Shown: in pieces, positions 16,508-24,611 of the stretch
How positions within the stretch are numbered: the first letter of the stretch is position 1
Layout: each line of letters opens with the position of its first letter
Source: Motiliproteus sp048265065
Lineage (GTDB): Bacteria; Pseudomonadota; Gammaproteobacteria; Pseudomonadales; Balneatricaceae
Direction: 5' to 3'
Length of the DNA stretch: 64,000 nucleotides
Assembly: GCA_048265065.1 (NCBI GenBank)
Contig: JBLXCH010000003.1
Span: 1-64,000 of the forward strand
Notes under the pieces: model-generated
The model's database searches: none
What the model was told of the DNA's origin: nothing
Seen by the model: only the letters and a program-made list of their open reading frames with translations
Program-made: the position numbers and the translations under genes

Positions 16508-18670
16508 ATGATAAAACGCCCATACAACCGGCACCGCCTATCGCTAACGTTGATAATTATAGTGCTGGCTTGTATTGGGATTTTAGCGGCGAATATTTAC
16601 GCCATAAACCAATACCATGAACACAATCGCCGCGAAGCTTCGATCGCTCTTGAACAAGTATTAGCAGAACAACTCCAGCGAGATGCGCTCATTATTGCTC
16701 AAGCGATGTCATCGCAATTGCGCGAGCCCGTGAGCAAGCACAATATTCGCGCTATCTACGATATTCTCAGGGAATCAAAACAAAACCCTGATATCGGTTA
16801 CACCTATATTTATGATCTCGATGGCAATGTCATTCATGATGGCACCTCGACACTCTACCATTATGGTAAACCGATTAGCGCACTCTTGCCCTCAGGTTTA
16901 CGCGCAGCGTTTACCCCATTAAGCCAACGAATTGGACGTAATATCCATGCGAGTGTGCCAATTGAAACCACAAAAGGAACCGTGGCCGGCTTACGTATTT
17001 CCCTCGCATTTAGTCATGCGGAAGCCAACCTTGAAAGCCTCGGCGCCTTACTGAAACAACAACAGCTAGAGCAAAAACAACAACTCATCAGGTCACTGGT
17101 ATTGATTGAAGGTCTTGCTCTTTTTGTCATGTGTGGCTTTATTTTTTGGCTCTATCGTAAACAAAGCAAACCCTTACAAAAGCTTGCAGATGCCTGTTTA
17201 CGAATCGATGGTCCGAAGCCTCCTAACTTCCAACTCGATAGAAAAGACGACTTAGGCGTCATTGCTTCGACATTAGAGACACTCAGTAAACGTCTACATA
17301 AAAGCCGCCATCAAATTGACCAACTCTCAGACCTAGACCCTCTCACCCAACTGTCTAACCGACGGATGTTTACTGAAGAACTTGAGCAATTAATCCAATG
17401 GGCAAAACATGAAAAGCGACAGTTTGGACTATTGTTTATCGATCTCGATGACTTCCGACAGATTAACGAAAGCGCAGGCCATGCCGTAGGGGACCAGCTA
17501 TTACAGGAAGTCGCCGCCAGATTAACTCACTTAGTGCACTCCAACACAGGACTACAGAACTTCCCTCTGCCGGAAAAACTGTTACTTGCTCGTTTAGGCG
17601 GCGATGAGTTTGTCACCATTATCCCAAGCTTTGATAGTATCGAAGAAGTCAGTGAGCTGGCGGCCGACATCATTGCTGTGCTTGAACCAAATTTTGATAT
17701 TGATGATCAATCCCACCCTGTTTCAGCCAGTATTGGTATCACCATATTTCCTGAAGATGGTTCAACTGCGATGGAGCTACTTAAACACAGCGACATCGCG
17801 TTATATGCTGCCAAAAATGCTGGCCGCAATCGCTTCCGTTACTTTGAAACCAAAATGAACCGCGCTGTGCTTGAGCACCAATTGGTTCGCCAAGGGGTTA
17901 GCGCGGCTTTAGAAGAACAACAATTTCATCTACGCTATCAGCCCATTTTTGACCTACAAAGCCAAGAGATTATTGGGGCAGAAGCGGTAATTCGCTGGCT
18001 TCACCCGACTCAAGGGGAGCTTTCCCCCGCGAGTTTTATTCCACAAATAGAAAGATCAGAGCAAATTATACCGGTTACACTCTGGGTGCTAGAGCACGCC
18101 TGCCGTGACTTGAGCCAATACTTTCTGCCATATAATCCAGACTTCAAACTATCAATTAATATCTCAGGCGCGGCATTTCTTAACTCTCAGATCAGCGCCA
18201 ACATTCCTTTGCTCATCAACACCCACAGCATTCCTGGTCATGCGTTACATCTAGAATTAACAGAAACCAGCTTAATGGCCGACTTCGAAGCCTGCCGGCA
18301 AGTCATCCTGAACTGGAAAGAGCTTGGCGTGAATGTATGGATTGATGATTTCGGCACAGGGTACTCATCTTTGAGCTACCTCCATCAGCTGCCTATTGAC
18401 GGTCTTAAGATCGATCAAAGCTTTGTAGCTGACATGGCTGAGCGAGACACCTGCCAAATTGTCGAAATTATCATTGCTCTCGCTAAAACGCTTAACTTAG
18501 ATACGGTCTCCGAAGGCATAGAAACTGACGAAGACTTACAGCGGTTGAAACATCTGGGCAATCAATACGGTCAAGGCTATTTTCTTAGCAAGCCGCTAAG
18601 CGCGGATGATTTAACCCGCTGGTTAGCGGGCGTTTCAATTGCTGAAGGACAGGGCCCGTCTGCCTCTTAG
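16508..18670 (+). CDS. Membrane GGDEF/EAL bifunctional cyclic-di-GMP protein
   Basis: 720 residues. Membrane segments at about 13-35 and 197-215 bracket a periplasmic sensor region, followed by a HAMP-like linker, a GGDEF domain with intact GGDEF motif (364-368) and an EAL domain. The EAL signature is EAV (492-494, EAVIRW). The other catalytic positions are present: NISG, LTETSL, IDDFGTGYSS, LKIDQSF and the QGYFLSKP segment. It could therefore both make and degrade cyclic-di-GMP. EAV is a common tolerated variant. It stands alone, starting 33 bases after fghA without a clear shared function. Confidence 0.9.
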   Translation: MIKRPYNRHRLSLTLIIIVLACIGILAANIYAINQYHEHNRREASIALEQVLAEQLQRDALIIAQAMSSQLREPVSKHNIRAIYDILRESKQNPDIGYTYIYDLDGNVIHDGTSTLYHYGKPISALLPSGLRAAFTPLSQRIGRNIHASVPIETTKGTVAGLRISLAFSHAEANLESLGALLKQQQLEQKQQLIRSLVLIEGLALFVMCGFIFWLYRKQSKPLQKLADACLRIDGPKPPNFQLDRKDDLGVIASTLETLSKRLHKSRHQIDQLSDLDPLTQLSNRRMFTEELEQLIQWAKHEKRQFGLLFIDLDDFRQINESAGHAVGDQLLQEVAARLTHLVHSNTGLQNFPLPEKLLLARLGGDEFVTIIPSFDSIEEVSELAADIIAVLEPNFDIDDQSHPVSASIGITIFPEDGSTAMELLKHSDIALYAAKNAGRNRFRYFETKMNRAVLEHQLVRQGVSAALEEQQFHLRYQPIFDLQSQEIIGAEAVIRWLHPTQGELSPASFIPQIERSEQIIPVTLWVLEHACRDLSQYFLPYNPDFKLSINISGAAFLNSQISANIPLLINTHSIPGHALHLELTETSLMADFEACRQVILNWKELGVNVWIDDFGTGYSSLSYLHQLPIDGLKIDQSFVADMAERDTCQIVEIIIALAKTLNLDTVSEGIETDEDLQRLKHLGNQYGQGYFLSKPLSADDLTRWLAGVSIAEGQGPSAS

Positions 18671-18748
18671 GCGTTTTTAAATTCTCTTGTATGCCCTTGC
18701 ATTGCAACAACAGAACTTGTTTAATAGCCGCCCTCAAATTGACCCACT

Positions 18749-18835
18749 GCAGATGTGGCGGAATTGGTAGACGCGCTAGCTTCAGGTGCTAGTGTCTGTA
18801 TGGACGTGGGAGTTCGAGTCTCCCCATCTGCACCA
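18749..18835 (+). tRNA. tRNA-Leu (anticodon CAG)
   Basis: 87 bases including CCA. Acceptor GCAGATG pairs with CATCTGC. The D arm contains GGTAGACGC. Anticodon stem CTAGC/GCTAG encloses loop TTCAGGT with anticodon CAG. The long variable arm is typical of class II tRNAs, and the T arm is GGGAG TTCGAGT CTCCC. Confidence 0.97.
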
Positions 18836-19063
18836 CGATAAGGTTTTTTGCGTCTCAACAACTTTTCTTGTTAATCAAAGTATCATTATTAATCAGAGCG
18901 TTATCATTAACCAAAGCGCATAGCCTCAAGCAAAGGTTAGCAAAGCATCCTTTGATCAAACCCAAATACAGCGACGAATCCCCCCATAGCTTTCTTTATT
19001 TGAACCGCATACAAGCGGATTCCACCACTTAGCAGAAGACAATGGTTTCCCCAGCACAAGCAA

Positions 19064-19078
19064 GTGTTATAACATTGC
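19064..19078. promoter_or_regulatory. Predicted Zur operator
   Basis: GTGTTATAACATTGC contains the perfect palindrome TGTTATAACA (19065-19074), close to the known gammaproteobacterial Zur box core ATGTTATA..TATAACAT. It ends about 18 bases before zur, indicating zinc-dependent autoregulation. Confidence 0.55.
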
Positions 19079-19096
19079 ATAAAGCAGGAGTCCTTT

Positions 19097-19591
19097 ATGT
19101 CGACAGAACCGAATGCCTTTCACCAGCATGATCACCAAGCATGCATCCACTCTGCACTTGCCGCTGCTGAACAGCTTTGCAAAGAACGCGGTGCGCGGCT
19201 TACTACGATTCGCGCGCGCGTTTTAGAGCTTGTTTGGCAAAGCCATCAGCCCCTTGGCGCTTACCAACTACTCGAGCAATTGGCCAGCGAAGGCTTCAAC
19301 TCGGCTCCACCAACGGTTTATCGCGCTCTAGACTTCTTACAAGAGCAAGGGCTCGTGCATCGGATCGCCTCACTAAATGCCTTCATTGGATGTCATTGTC
19401 CTGGCGAGCGTCACCAAGGCTATTTTTTAATTTGCCGACAGTGCAGTGTCGCTCACGAGTTAGAGTCTGAGGAAATGACCGCTTTTCTTCATGAAGGTGC
19501 CGCGACCAAAGGCTTTAAAATTGAAGAAGAGATTGTTGAGCTTTCCGGCCTCTGTCCTCAATGCCAAGGCCACGAGAAAGAGACTAAGTAA
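19097..19591 (+). CDS. zur: Zinc uptake regulator Zur (Fur family)
   Basis: 164 residues. A winged helix (about 30-95, including SAPPTVYRALDFLQEQGLVH) is followed by a metal-binding region with CHCPGERHQGYF, CRQC and CPQC, the structural zinc site and sensor ligands of Zur. With zinc bound it represses zinc uptake genes. The ATG is preceded by AGGAG. The gene overlaps znuC by one base and heads the zur-znuC-znuB operon, as in Pseudomonas. Confidence 0.93.
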   Translation: MSTEPNAFHQHDHQACIHSALAAAEQLCKERGARLTTIRARVLELVWQSHQPLGAYQLLEQLASEGFNSAPPTVYRALDFLQEQGLVHRIASLNAFIGCHCPGERHQGYFLICRQCSVAHELESEEMTAFLHEGAATKGFKIEEEIVELSGLCPQCQGHEKETK

Positions 19592-20352
19592 TGACGCCTT
19601 TAATCACGCTAGACAAGGTTAATTTACGACTACAAGGCCGAGATATCATTCAAAACGTCAGCCTTGATCTTGATGAAAACCAAATCACCACACTGATTGG
19701 CCCGAATGGCTCCGGTAAAACAACGCTAACACGGCTGGTGTTAGGCTTGGTTAAGCCAAATAGCGGCAAGATTATACGCCGCCCAGGTTTACGCATTGGT
19801 TACATGCCGCAAAAGCTGCAACTAGAAGCAACAATGCCACTCACCGTTGCACGTTTTATGCAGCTACCTAATAAACACGCTCGTCACACCTTAGAAAAAG
19901 CACTCGCTGAGGTGAAAGTCGAGCATCTACTCGATAGTCCCATCCAAAAGCTGTCTGGCGGCGAAACACAGCGGGTCATGTTAGCTCGCGCACTACTCCG
20001 TGAACCACAGCTATTAGTCTTAGACGAGCCCGCGCAAGGCGTTGATATTACAGGGCAGATTGAGCTGTATCAGCTAATCACCGAGATCAAGAAAAGACAC
20101 CAATGCACCGTTCTCATGGTCTCTCATGATTTGCATTTAGTCATGGCTAGCACTGACCAAGTCATCTGTTTAAACCATCATGTTTGCTGTTCAGGTCACC
20201 CTGAAAGTGTCAGCACAGACCCTGCGTTTATTGCATTATTTGGTGAGCAAGGCGCGGATGCGCTAGCCCTTTACAGTCATCATCATAATCATCAACACGA
20301 TGCTCACGGCACCGTTATAGTGGACCAGCCTTGCCAACATGAACATTCCTGA
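19591..20352 (+). CDS. znuC: Zinc ABC transporter ATP-binding protein
   Basis: 253 residues. Walker A GPNGSGKTTL, signature LSGGETQRV, Walker B LLVLDEPAQG and the switch His region (VSHDLHL) are all present. It powers zinc import through the ZnuB permease. The C-terminal tail is His-rich (HHHNHQHDAH), a feature of zinc transporters that may sense or buffer zinc. It overlaps zur by one base and znuB by 14 bases. Confidence 0.95.
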   Translation: MTPLITLDKVNLRLQGRDIIQNVSLDLDENQITTLIGPNGSGKTTLTRLVLGLVKPNSGKIIRRPGLRIGYMPQKLQLEATMPLTVARFMQLPNKHARHTLEKALAEVKVEHLLDSPIQKLSGGETQRVMLARALLREPQLLVLDEPAQGVDITGQIELYQLITEIKKRHQCTVLMVSHDLHLVMASTDQVICLNHHVCCSGHPESVSTDPAFIALFGEQGADALALYSHHHNHQHDAHGTVIVDQPCQHEHS

Positions 20353-21130
20353 TTTTTTACTCTACGCTCTATGCGGCGGCTTAGGTCTAGCTATAATCAC
20401 TGGGCCGCTAGGTGCTTTTGTTGTTTGGCGACGAATGGCTTATTTCGGCGATACGCTGGCACACTCCGCGCTTCTCGGTATCTCCTTTGGCATCCTCTTT
20501 GAGATAAACCTCAACCTCGCTGTCATCATGTGCTGTGTACTACTGGCGTTGGTTTTGGTCAGTCTGCAACGACAGCAGTTTATCGCCATGGATACTTTAT
20601 TAGGCATCATGGCCCACAGCTCACTTTCTCTAGGCCTCGTCTGCATCAGCTTTCTTCCAGATGTCAGAATTGACCTAATGAGCTATTTGTTTGGTGACTT
20701 GCTTGCCATCAATCTTGAAGATTTATTTTGGATCTACGCGGGCGGGGCTTTTGTCATTTGTTTACTTGCTTACTTTTGGTCATCGTTACTGGCAATCACC
20801 ATCAATGAAGAGTTAGCTCAAATTGAAGGTGTTCCCGTTCAACTTATGCGTTTATTGCTGATGTTACTGATCGGTATCGTCATCGCTGTCGCAATGAAAA
20901 TTGTAGGCATTTTATTGATCACCTCATTGATGATTATTCCCGCGGCAACAGCTCGTAAGTTCGCAACCACGCCAGAACAAATGGCTATCATAGGGAGCCT
21001 AATTGGAGGTCTATCCGTCATGCTTGGCCTGCTAAGCTCCTATCAATGGGATACCCCTGCAGGCCCGTCTGTGGTTGTTTCTGCAGCGCTATTATTTGTC
21101 TTAGCGCAAGCCATGCCACAAAAAGGCTAA
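20339..21130 (+). CDS. znuB: Zinc ABC transporter permease
   Basis: 263 residues with about eight membrane helices of the ABC-3 family. The GPLGAFVVWRRMAYFGDTLA segment is characteristic. It forms the inner-membrane channel for zinc with ZnuC. The periplasmic binding protein ZnuA is not in this window and must be encoded elsewhere. The next gene begins 2 bases after its stop. Confidence 0.94.
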   Translation: MNIPDFLLYALCGGLGLAIITGPLGAFVVWRRMAYFGDTLAHSALLGISFGILFEINLNLAVIMCCVLLALVLVSLQRQQFIAMDTLLGIMAHSSLSLGLVCISFLPDVRIDLMSYLFGDLLAINLEDLFWIYAGGAFVICLLAYFWSSLLAITINEELAQIEGVPVQLMRLLLMLLIGIVIAVAMKIVGILLITSLMIIPAATARKFATTPEQMAIIGSLIGGLSVMLGLLSSYQWDTPAGPSVVVSAALLFVLAQAMPQKG

Positions 21131-21132
21131 CC

Positions 21133-22455
21133 GTGGCTCACACAGCCCATCGCCAACCTTCAGCCATGTACCAAAAGGTATGGGTTTTAGCGTGGCCGAT
21201 GATCTTGTCAAATATCACCGTGCCGTTACTTGGCTTGGTTGATACTGCCGTTGTTGGGCACCTAGCGAGCGCTCACTATTTAGCCGGGGTCGCCATTGCA
21301 GGAAGCATTTTTTCCGTGCTCTTTTGGGCTTTTGGCTTTCTGCGGATGTCAACAACCGGTCTTGTCGCTAAAGCTTACGGCGAACAGCATAGCCAGCAGT
21401 TGGCTCAGCTACTAGGCCAGAGCTTACTGATTGCTTTTACCCTTGGCTTTGCCTTGATCATCTTACAAACACCGCTGATCAGCAGTGGCCTATGGTTGCT
21501 TAGCCCTGAAGAAGCTGTTGCCCAGCAGGCAAAAATCTATGCAGAAATACGCATTTACAGCGCCCCTGCAACGCTAGCCAACTATGCCTTACTCGGTTGG
21601 TTTTTAGGCATGCAAAACAGCCGTGTGCCCTTATTGCTCTTGGTAAGCGCGAACCTTATCAATATCTCATTGGACCTACTATTAGTCACTGTTTTTGACT
21701 TTAAAGTAGCAGGAGTAGCTTGGGCGACGCTAATTGCGGATTATGGTAGCTTTTTGCTCGGTTGCTATTTGGCATTTCAACACCTTAAGAAACAACATTC
21801 GGCTATTAACATCGGTGAAATATTGGTCTTTTCACGCTATAAGTCGCTATTTTCTGCAAACCGTTATTTATTCATTCGTACTTTATTACTCCTTTTCGTA
21901 TTTACTTTTTTCAGCCGTCAAGGCGCTCAAATGGGAACACAGATATTGGCAGCGAATGCCGTTTTATTAAACTTCCTGATGCTAACCTCTCATGGGCTAG
22001 ATGGCTTTGCTCACGCCACAGAAGCGCTTAGCGGCCGTTATCATGGTGCTAAAGATAAATTAGCCCTCAACGCTTCATGTCGCGCCTCAGGTGTGCTTTC
22101 TCTAGTCACTGCCGTAGCTTTTAGCCTATTTTTCTGGCTGGGAGGCCCGCTAATCATTGACGAATTAACGGATATTGCCTCCGTAATCACCCTTGCGAAT
22201 GAATACCTCCCATGGCTTGTACTAATGCCTCTCGTTGCAGTCTGGGGATATTTATTTGATGGGATTTTTATTGGCACTCAACAGTATAAGGCGATGCAAT
22301 ACTGCATGTTATGTTGTGTGCTTGGGGTTTACCTACCCTGCTGGTGGGCGCTACAAACATTCGAAAACCACGGGTTATGGCTAGCGCTAATTTTCTTTAT
22401 GGGCAGCCGAGGCGCCCTACAGGGAGCACTGTATTGGCGCAATTATAAGACTTAA
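21133..22455 (+). CDS. MATE-family (DinF-type) multidrug/cation exporter
   Basis: About 441 residues with twelve hydrophobic helices. The segment NITVPLLGLVDTAVVGHLAS is the MATE signature, and the DinF subgroup is suggested by the ATTGLVAKA-like stretch (STTGLVAKAYGEQ). MATE proteins export drugs or metabolites using H+ or Na+. The GTG at 21133 has AAGG 7 bases upstream and follows the znuB stop by 2 bases, so it is preferred over the ATG at 21166, which lacks a ribosome site. Position behind znuB implies cotranscription, but a zinc role is not shown. Confidence 0.85.
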   Translation: MAHTAHRQPSAMYQKVWVLAWPMILSNITVPLLGLVDTAVVGHLASAHYLAGVAIAGSIFSVLFWAFGFLRMSTTGLVAKAYGEQHSQQLAQLLGQSLLIAFTLGFALIILQTPLISSGLWLLSPEEAVAQQAKIYAEIRIYSAPATLANYALLGWFLGMQNSRVPLLLLVSANLINISLDLLLVTVFDFKVAGVAWATLIADYGSFLLGCYLAFQHLKKQHSAINIGEILVFSRYKSLFSANRYLFIRTLLLLFVFTFFSRQGAQMGTQILAANAVLLNFLMLTSHGLDGFAHATEALSGRYHGAKDKLALNASCRASGVLSLVTAVAFSLFFWLGGPLIIDELTDIASVITLANEYLPWLVLMPLVAVWGYLFDGIFIGTQQYKAMQYCMLCCVLGVYLPCWWALQTFENHGLWLALIFFMGSRGALQGALYWRNYKT

Positions 22456-22904
22456 AACAACAACAAAAATGCACAACTGTCGAACAAAATTAGTAAAGCT
22501 CATAAATATCAGCCCCAGTTTCGAGCACTTTTAAAAACAAACCTTCTGCTCGGCTTTAGGACTAATGAAAACCACCTAAATAGCTGATTAAATAGGAAAT
22601 ACCGCTAAAGCTACATCCTAAAATTCACCTTTTTGAAGCACTACGAGAAATCAACACGCATCGTGTTTGTTTTCATCATCAAATATCTAACCCAATGATA
22701 AATAAGCAATAAAAAACAACATATAAGCAGATACGAATATTGGCAAAGTCTTTGCTTTGCAGAATAAAGTAAGAGCAGTGTTCCCCGTGGAACACCATTG
22801 AAAAAACGATAAGACTAATTAAGCCCTTAGCAGGTGTAACTCTTTCAGCATAAATACATCCGCGGTGTCGGATTCAAAACAGCAGGAAAACAAAGGAAAC
22901 AAAG
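22456..22904. other. Intergenic region without a gene
   Basis: About 450 AT-rich bases with no credible reading frame or recognised RNA. It holds the near-parS palindrome at 22779-22794 and the leader of the haemoglobin gene, whose ribosome site is AAGGAAA just before 22905. No clear terminator for the MATE gene was seen. Confidence 0.5.
22779..22794. promoter_or_regulatory. Near-consensus parS-like palindrome
   Basis: TGTTCCCCGTGGAACA differs by one base from the palindromic parS sequence TGTTCCACGTGGAACA. The flanking bases extend the symmetry by one pair (GTG...CAC). It may be a secondary ParB site or an operator of the haemoglobin gene. The mismatch lies in the central CACGTG, which normally matters for ParB, so confidence is limited. 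Confidence 0.4.
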
Positions 22905-23261
22905 ATGGCTTCTCTATACGAGCGTATTGGCGGGGATGCTGCAGTAGATGCAGCAGTGGATATTTTCTACCGTAAAGTGTTAGCGGATGATCGTATTAGC
23001 GAGTTCTTCGACACTGTCGATATGGATGCACAATTACAAAAACAGAAAGCTTTCCTAACCATGGCATTTGGCGGCCCAAACAGCTATTCCGGTAAAGACA
23101 TGCGAGAAGCTCATAAACACATGAAACTTAACGACGTACATTTTGACGCCGTTATCGAGAATTTAGCCGCAACACTGACTGAACTGGGCGTGCCTGATGC
23201 TGAAATCGGTGAAATCGCCACCATTGGCATGAGCGTAAAAGACGACGTACTCAATCGCTAA
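22905..23261 (+). CDS. Group I truncated haemoglobin
   Basis: 118 residues. It starts with SLYERIGGDAAVDAAVDIFY, typical of the trHbN group, and the proximal His is in LNDVHFDAV near the middle of the C-terminal half. It binds heme and oxygen or NO. The group is known for NO dioxygenation or oxygen delivery. A hairpin follows, and a ferredoxin reductase gene lies 124 bases downstream, possibly its electron donor. Confidence 0.93.
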   Translation: MASLYERIGGDAAVDAAVDIFYRKVLADDRISEFFDTVDMDAQLQKQKAFLTMAFGGPNSYSGKDMREAHKHMKLNDVHFDAVIENLAATLTELGVPDAEIGEIATIGMSVKDDVLNR

Positions 23262-23270
23262 CCGCTACCA

Positions 23271-23299
23271 AGCAGCCGCACGATCAATTCGCGGCTGCT
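23271..23299 (+). terminator. Hairpin after the truncated haemoglobin gene
   Basis: AGCAGCCGC (23271-23279) pairs with GCGGCTGCT (23291-23299) around an 11-base loop. The T tract after it is broken (TACCTTTCTGTTT), so termination may be partial. Confidence 0.6.
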
Positions 23300-23384
23300 T
23301 ACCTTTCTGTTTGGCTATTCTCTTGTAAATCGCTACTCTATGTTTTTTGACTCCCTTCTTTTTATGTATTTGTAGGACACCGCC

Positions 23385-24341
23385 ATGAGCACAGTAACGT
23401 TTGAGAACGAGACTCTAGAAATTATCGAAGGAGAATCAGTACTCGAAACCTTATTAGATGCAGGCCATGACATCCCTTATTCCTGTCAAGCAGGGGCCTG
23501 TCATTGCTGCATGATGCATGCAGTCAAAGGAACGCCAAACCCAGAGTCACAGCGCGGTTTAAAAGCGACGCAGGTGGAACAAGGTTATTTTCTTGCGTGC
23601 CAGTGCCACCCGGAAGAAGACATCGAGGTTAGCTTAGAAACCAGTCGTAATACGAAAAGCGCCATTGTCGTGAAAAAAAACGTTGATGCAGGCAGCGTTT
23701 TAAAGCTCTCTTTGAAGTGTGACCTAGGCTATAAGCCAGGGCAATTCGTCAACCTAATACGTAAAGATGGTTTATCACGCAGCTATTCCATTGCCAGCGT
23801 ACCTGCTTTGGAAGACACCTTAGAGTTTCATATCCGTATTTACCCTGATGGCCAATTCAGCCAATGGGCAATCAACGAGCTTAATATTGGTGATGAACTC
23901 GATGTAGAAGGTCCTCTGGGCGAGTGTTTTTACACCACATCAAACCCACAACAACCACTATTATTGATCGGCACAGGCACCGGTTTGGCGCCACTTTATG
24001 GCATCATTCGCGACGCAATTCAACAAGGCCACCAAGGCCCTATCACCCTGTACTTGGGCGCACGCACGCCAGAGTCACTTTATCTGCAAGATGAATTAAG
24101 AAAAATTGAAAGTGAGCACTCACTATTTACCTATAAACCAGTATTACTTGATGGCAATGTAGAAGGCTCAACGAATGGTGATCTTAATGACGTTGTTAAA
24201 ACTGATCTTCCAGACCTAAATGGCTACGCGGTTTACCTCTGTGGCGCTGCAGAACGGATGACAAATTTACGTAAGCAAAGCTTTTTATCAGGCGCTTCTA
24301 TGCGGGATATTTTTGTGGATTTGTTTACGCCTGCGGGATAA
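23385..24341 (+). CDS. Two-domain ferredoxin/NAD(P)H oxidoreductase
   Basis: 318 residues. The N-terminal plant-type [2Fe-2S] ferredoxin has Cys34, Cys39, Cys42 and Cys72 (SCQAGACHCC, then ACQCH). The FNR-type half has the flavin motif RSYSIAS and nucleotide-binding GTGTGLAPLYG. The order matches reductase components of ring-hydroxylating or methane/phenol monooxygenase systems. No oxygenase is nearby, but a truncated haemoglobin lies directly upstream. Supplying electrons to that globin, like a split flavohaemoglobin, is a plausible inference. Confidence 0.88.
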   Translation: MSTVTFENETLEIIEGESVLETLLDAGHDIPYSCQAGACHCCMMHAVKGTPNPESQRGLKATQVEQGYFLACQCHPEEDIEVSLETSRNTKSAIVVKKNVDAGSVLKLSLKCDLGYKPGQFVNLIRKDGLSRSYSIASVPALEDTLEFHIRIYPDGQFSQWAINELNIGDELDVEGPLGECFYTTSNPQQPLLLIGTGTGLAPLYGIIRDAIQQGHQGPITLYLGARTPESLYLQDELRKIESEHSLFTYKPVLLDGNVEGSTNGDLNDVVKTDLPDLNGYAVYLCGAAERMTNLRKQSFLSGASMRDIFVDLFTPAG

Positions 24342-24584
24342 CTAAACCAACTTAATCACCTCAACCCCATCGACTGTTTGTAGATTGGGGTCGTCCTTTT
24401 CTTGATTAACTCGTGTACTGAGTTCAGCCGGTTCTGGTGCGCCGTCCAGACGCATTTGGTCGGTGTAATCACAGCTAATACATTCACGGTGCTCATAAGT
24501 GTCGTCACGCCAAAGACGTAATCGGTCCATAGCCCCGCATTTTGGGCAAACAGCACCGGCTACAAAGCGTTTTGGCGTGGTCAT
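24342..24584 (-). CDS. yheV: YheV-family zinc-ribbon protein
   Basis: 80 residues with two CxxC pairs (CPKC at 13-16 and CISC near 36-39) forming a small zinc ribbon, and the sequence KRFVAGAVCPKCGAMDRLRL typical of YheV. Function is unknown. It is downstream of prlC by 27 bases and is probably cotranscribed. It converges tail to tail with the ferredoxin reductase with no gap between the stops. Confidence 0.85.
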   Translation of the reverse strand: MTTPKRFVAGAVCPKCGAMDRLRLWRDDTYEHRECISCDYTDQMRLDGAPEPAELSTRVNQEKDDPNLQTVDGVEVIKLV

Positions 24585-24611
24585 TAGCGCTCCTTCTATG
24601 AGTACCGTTAT

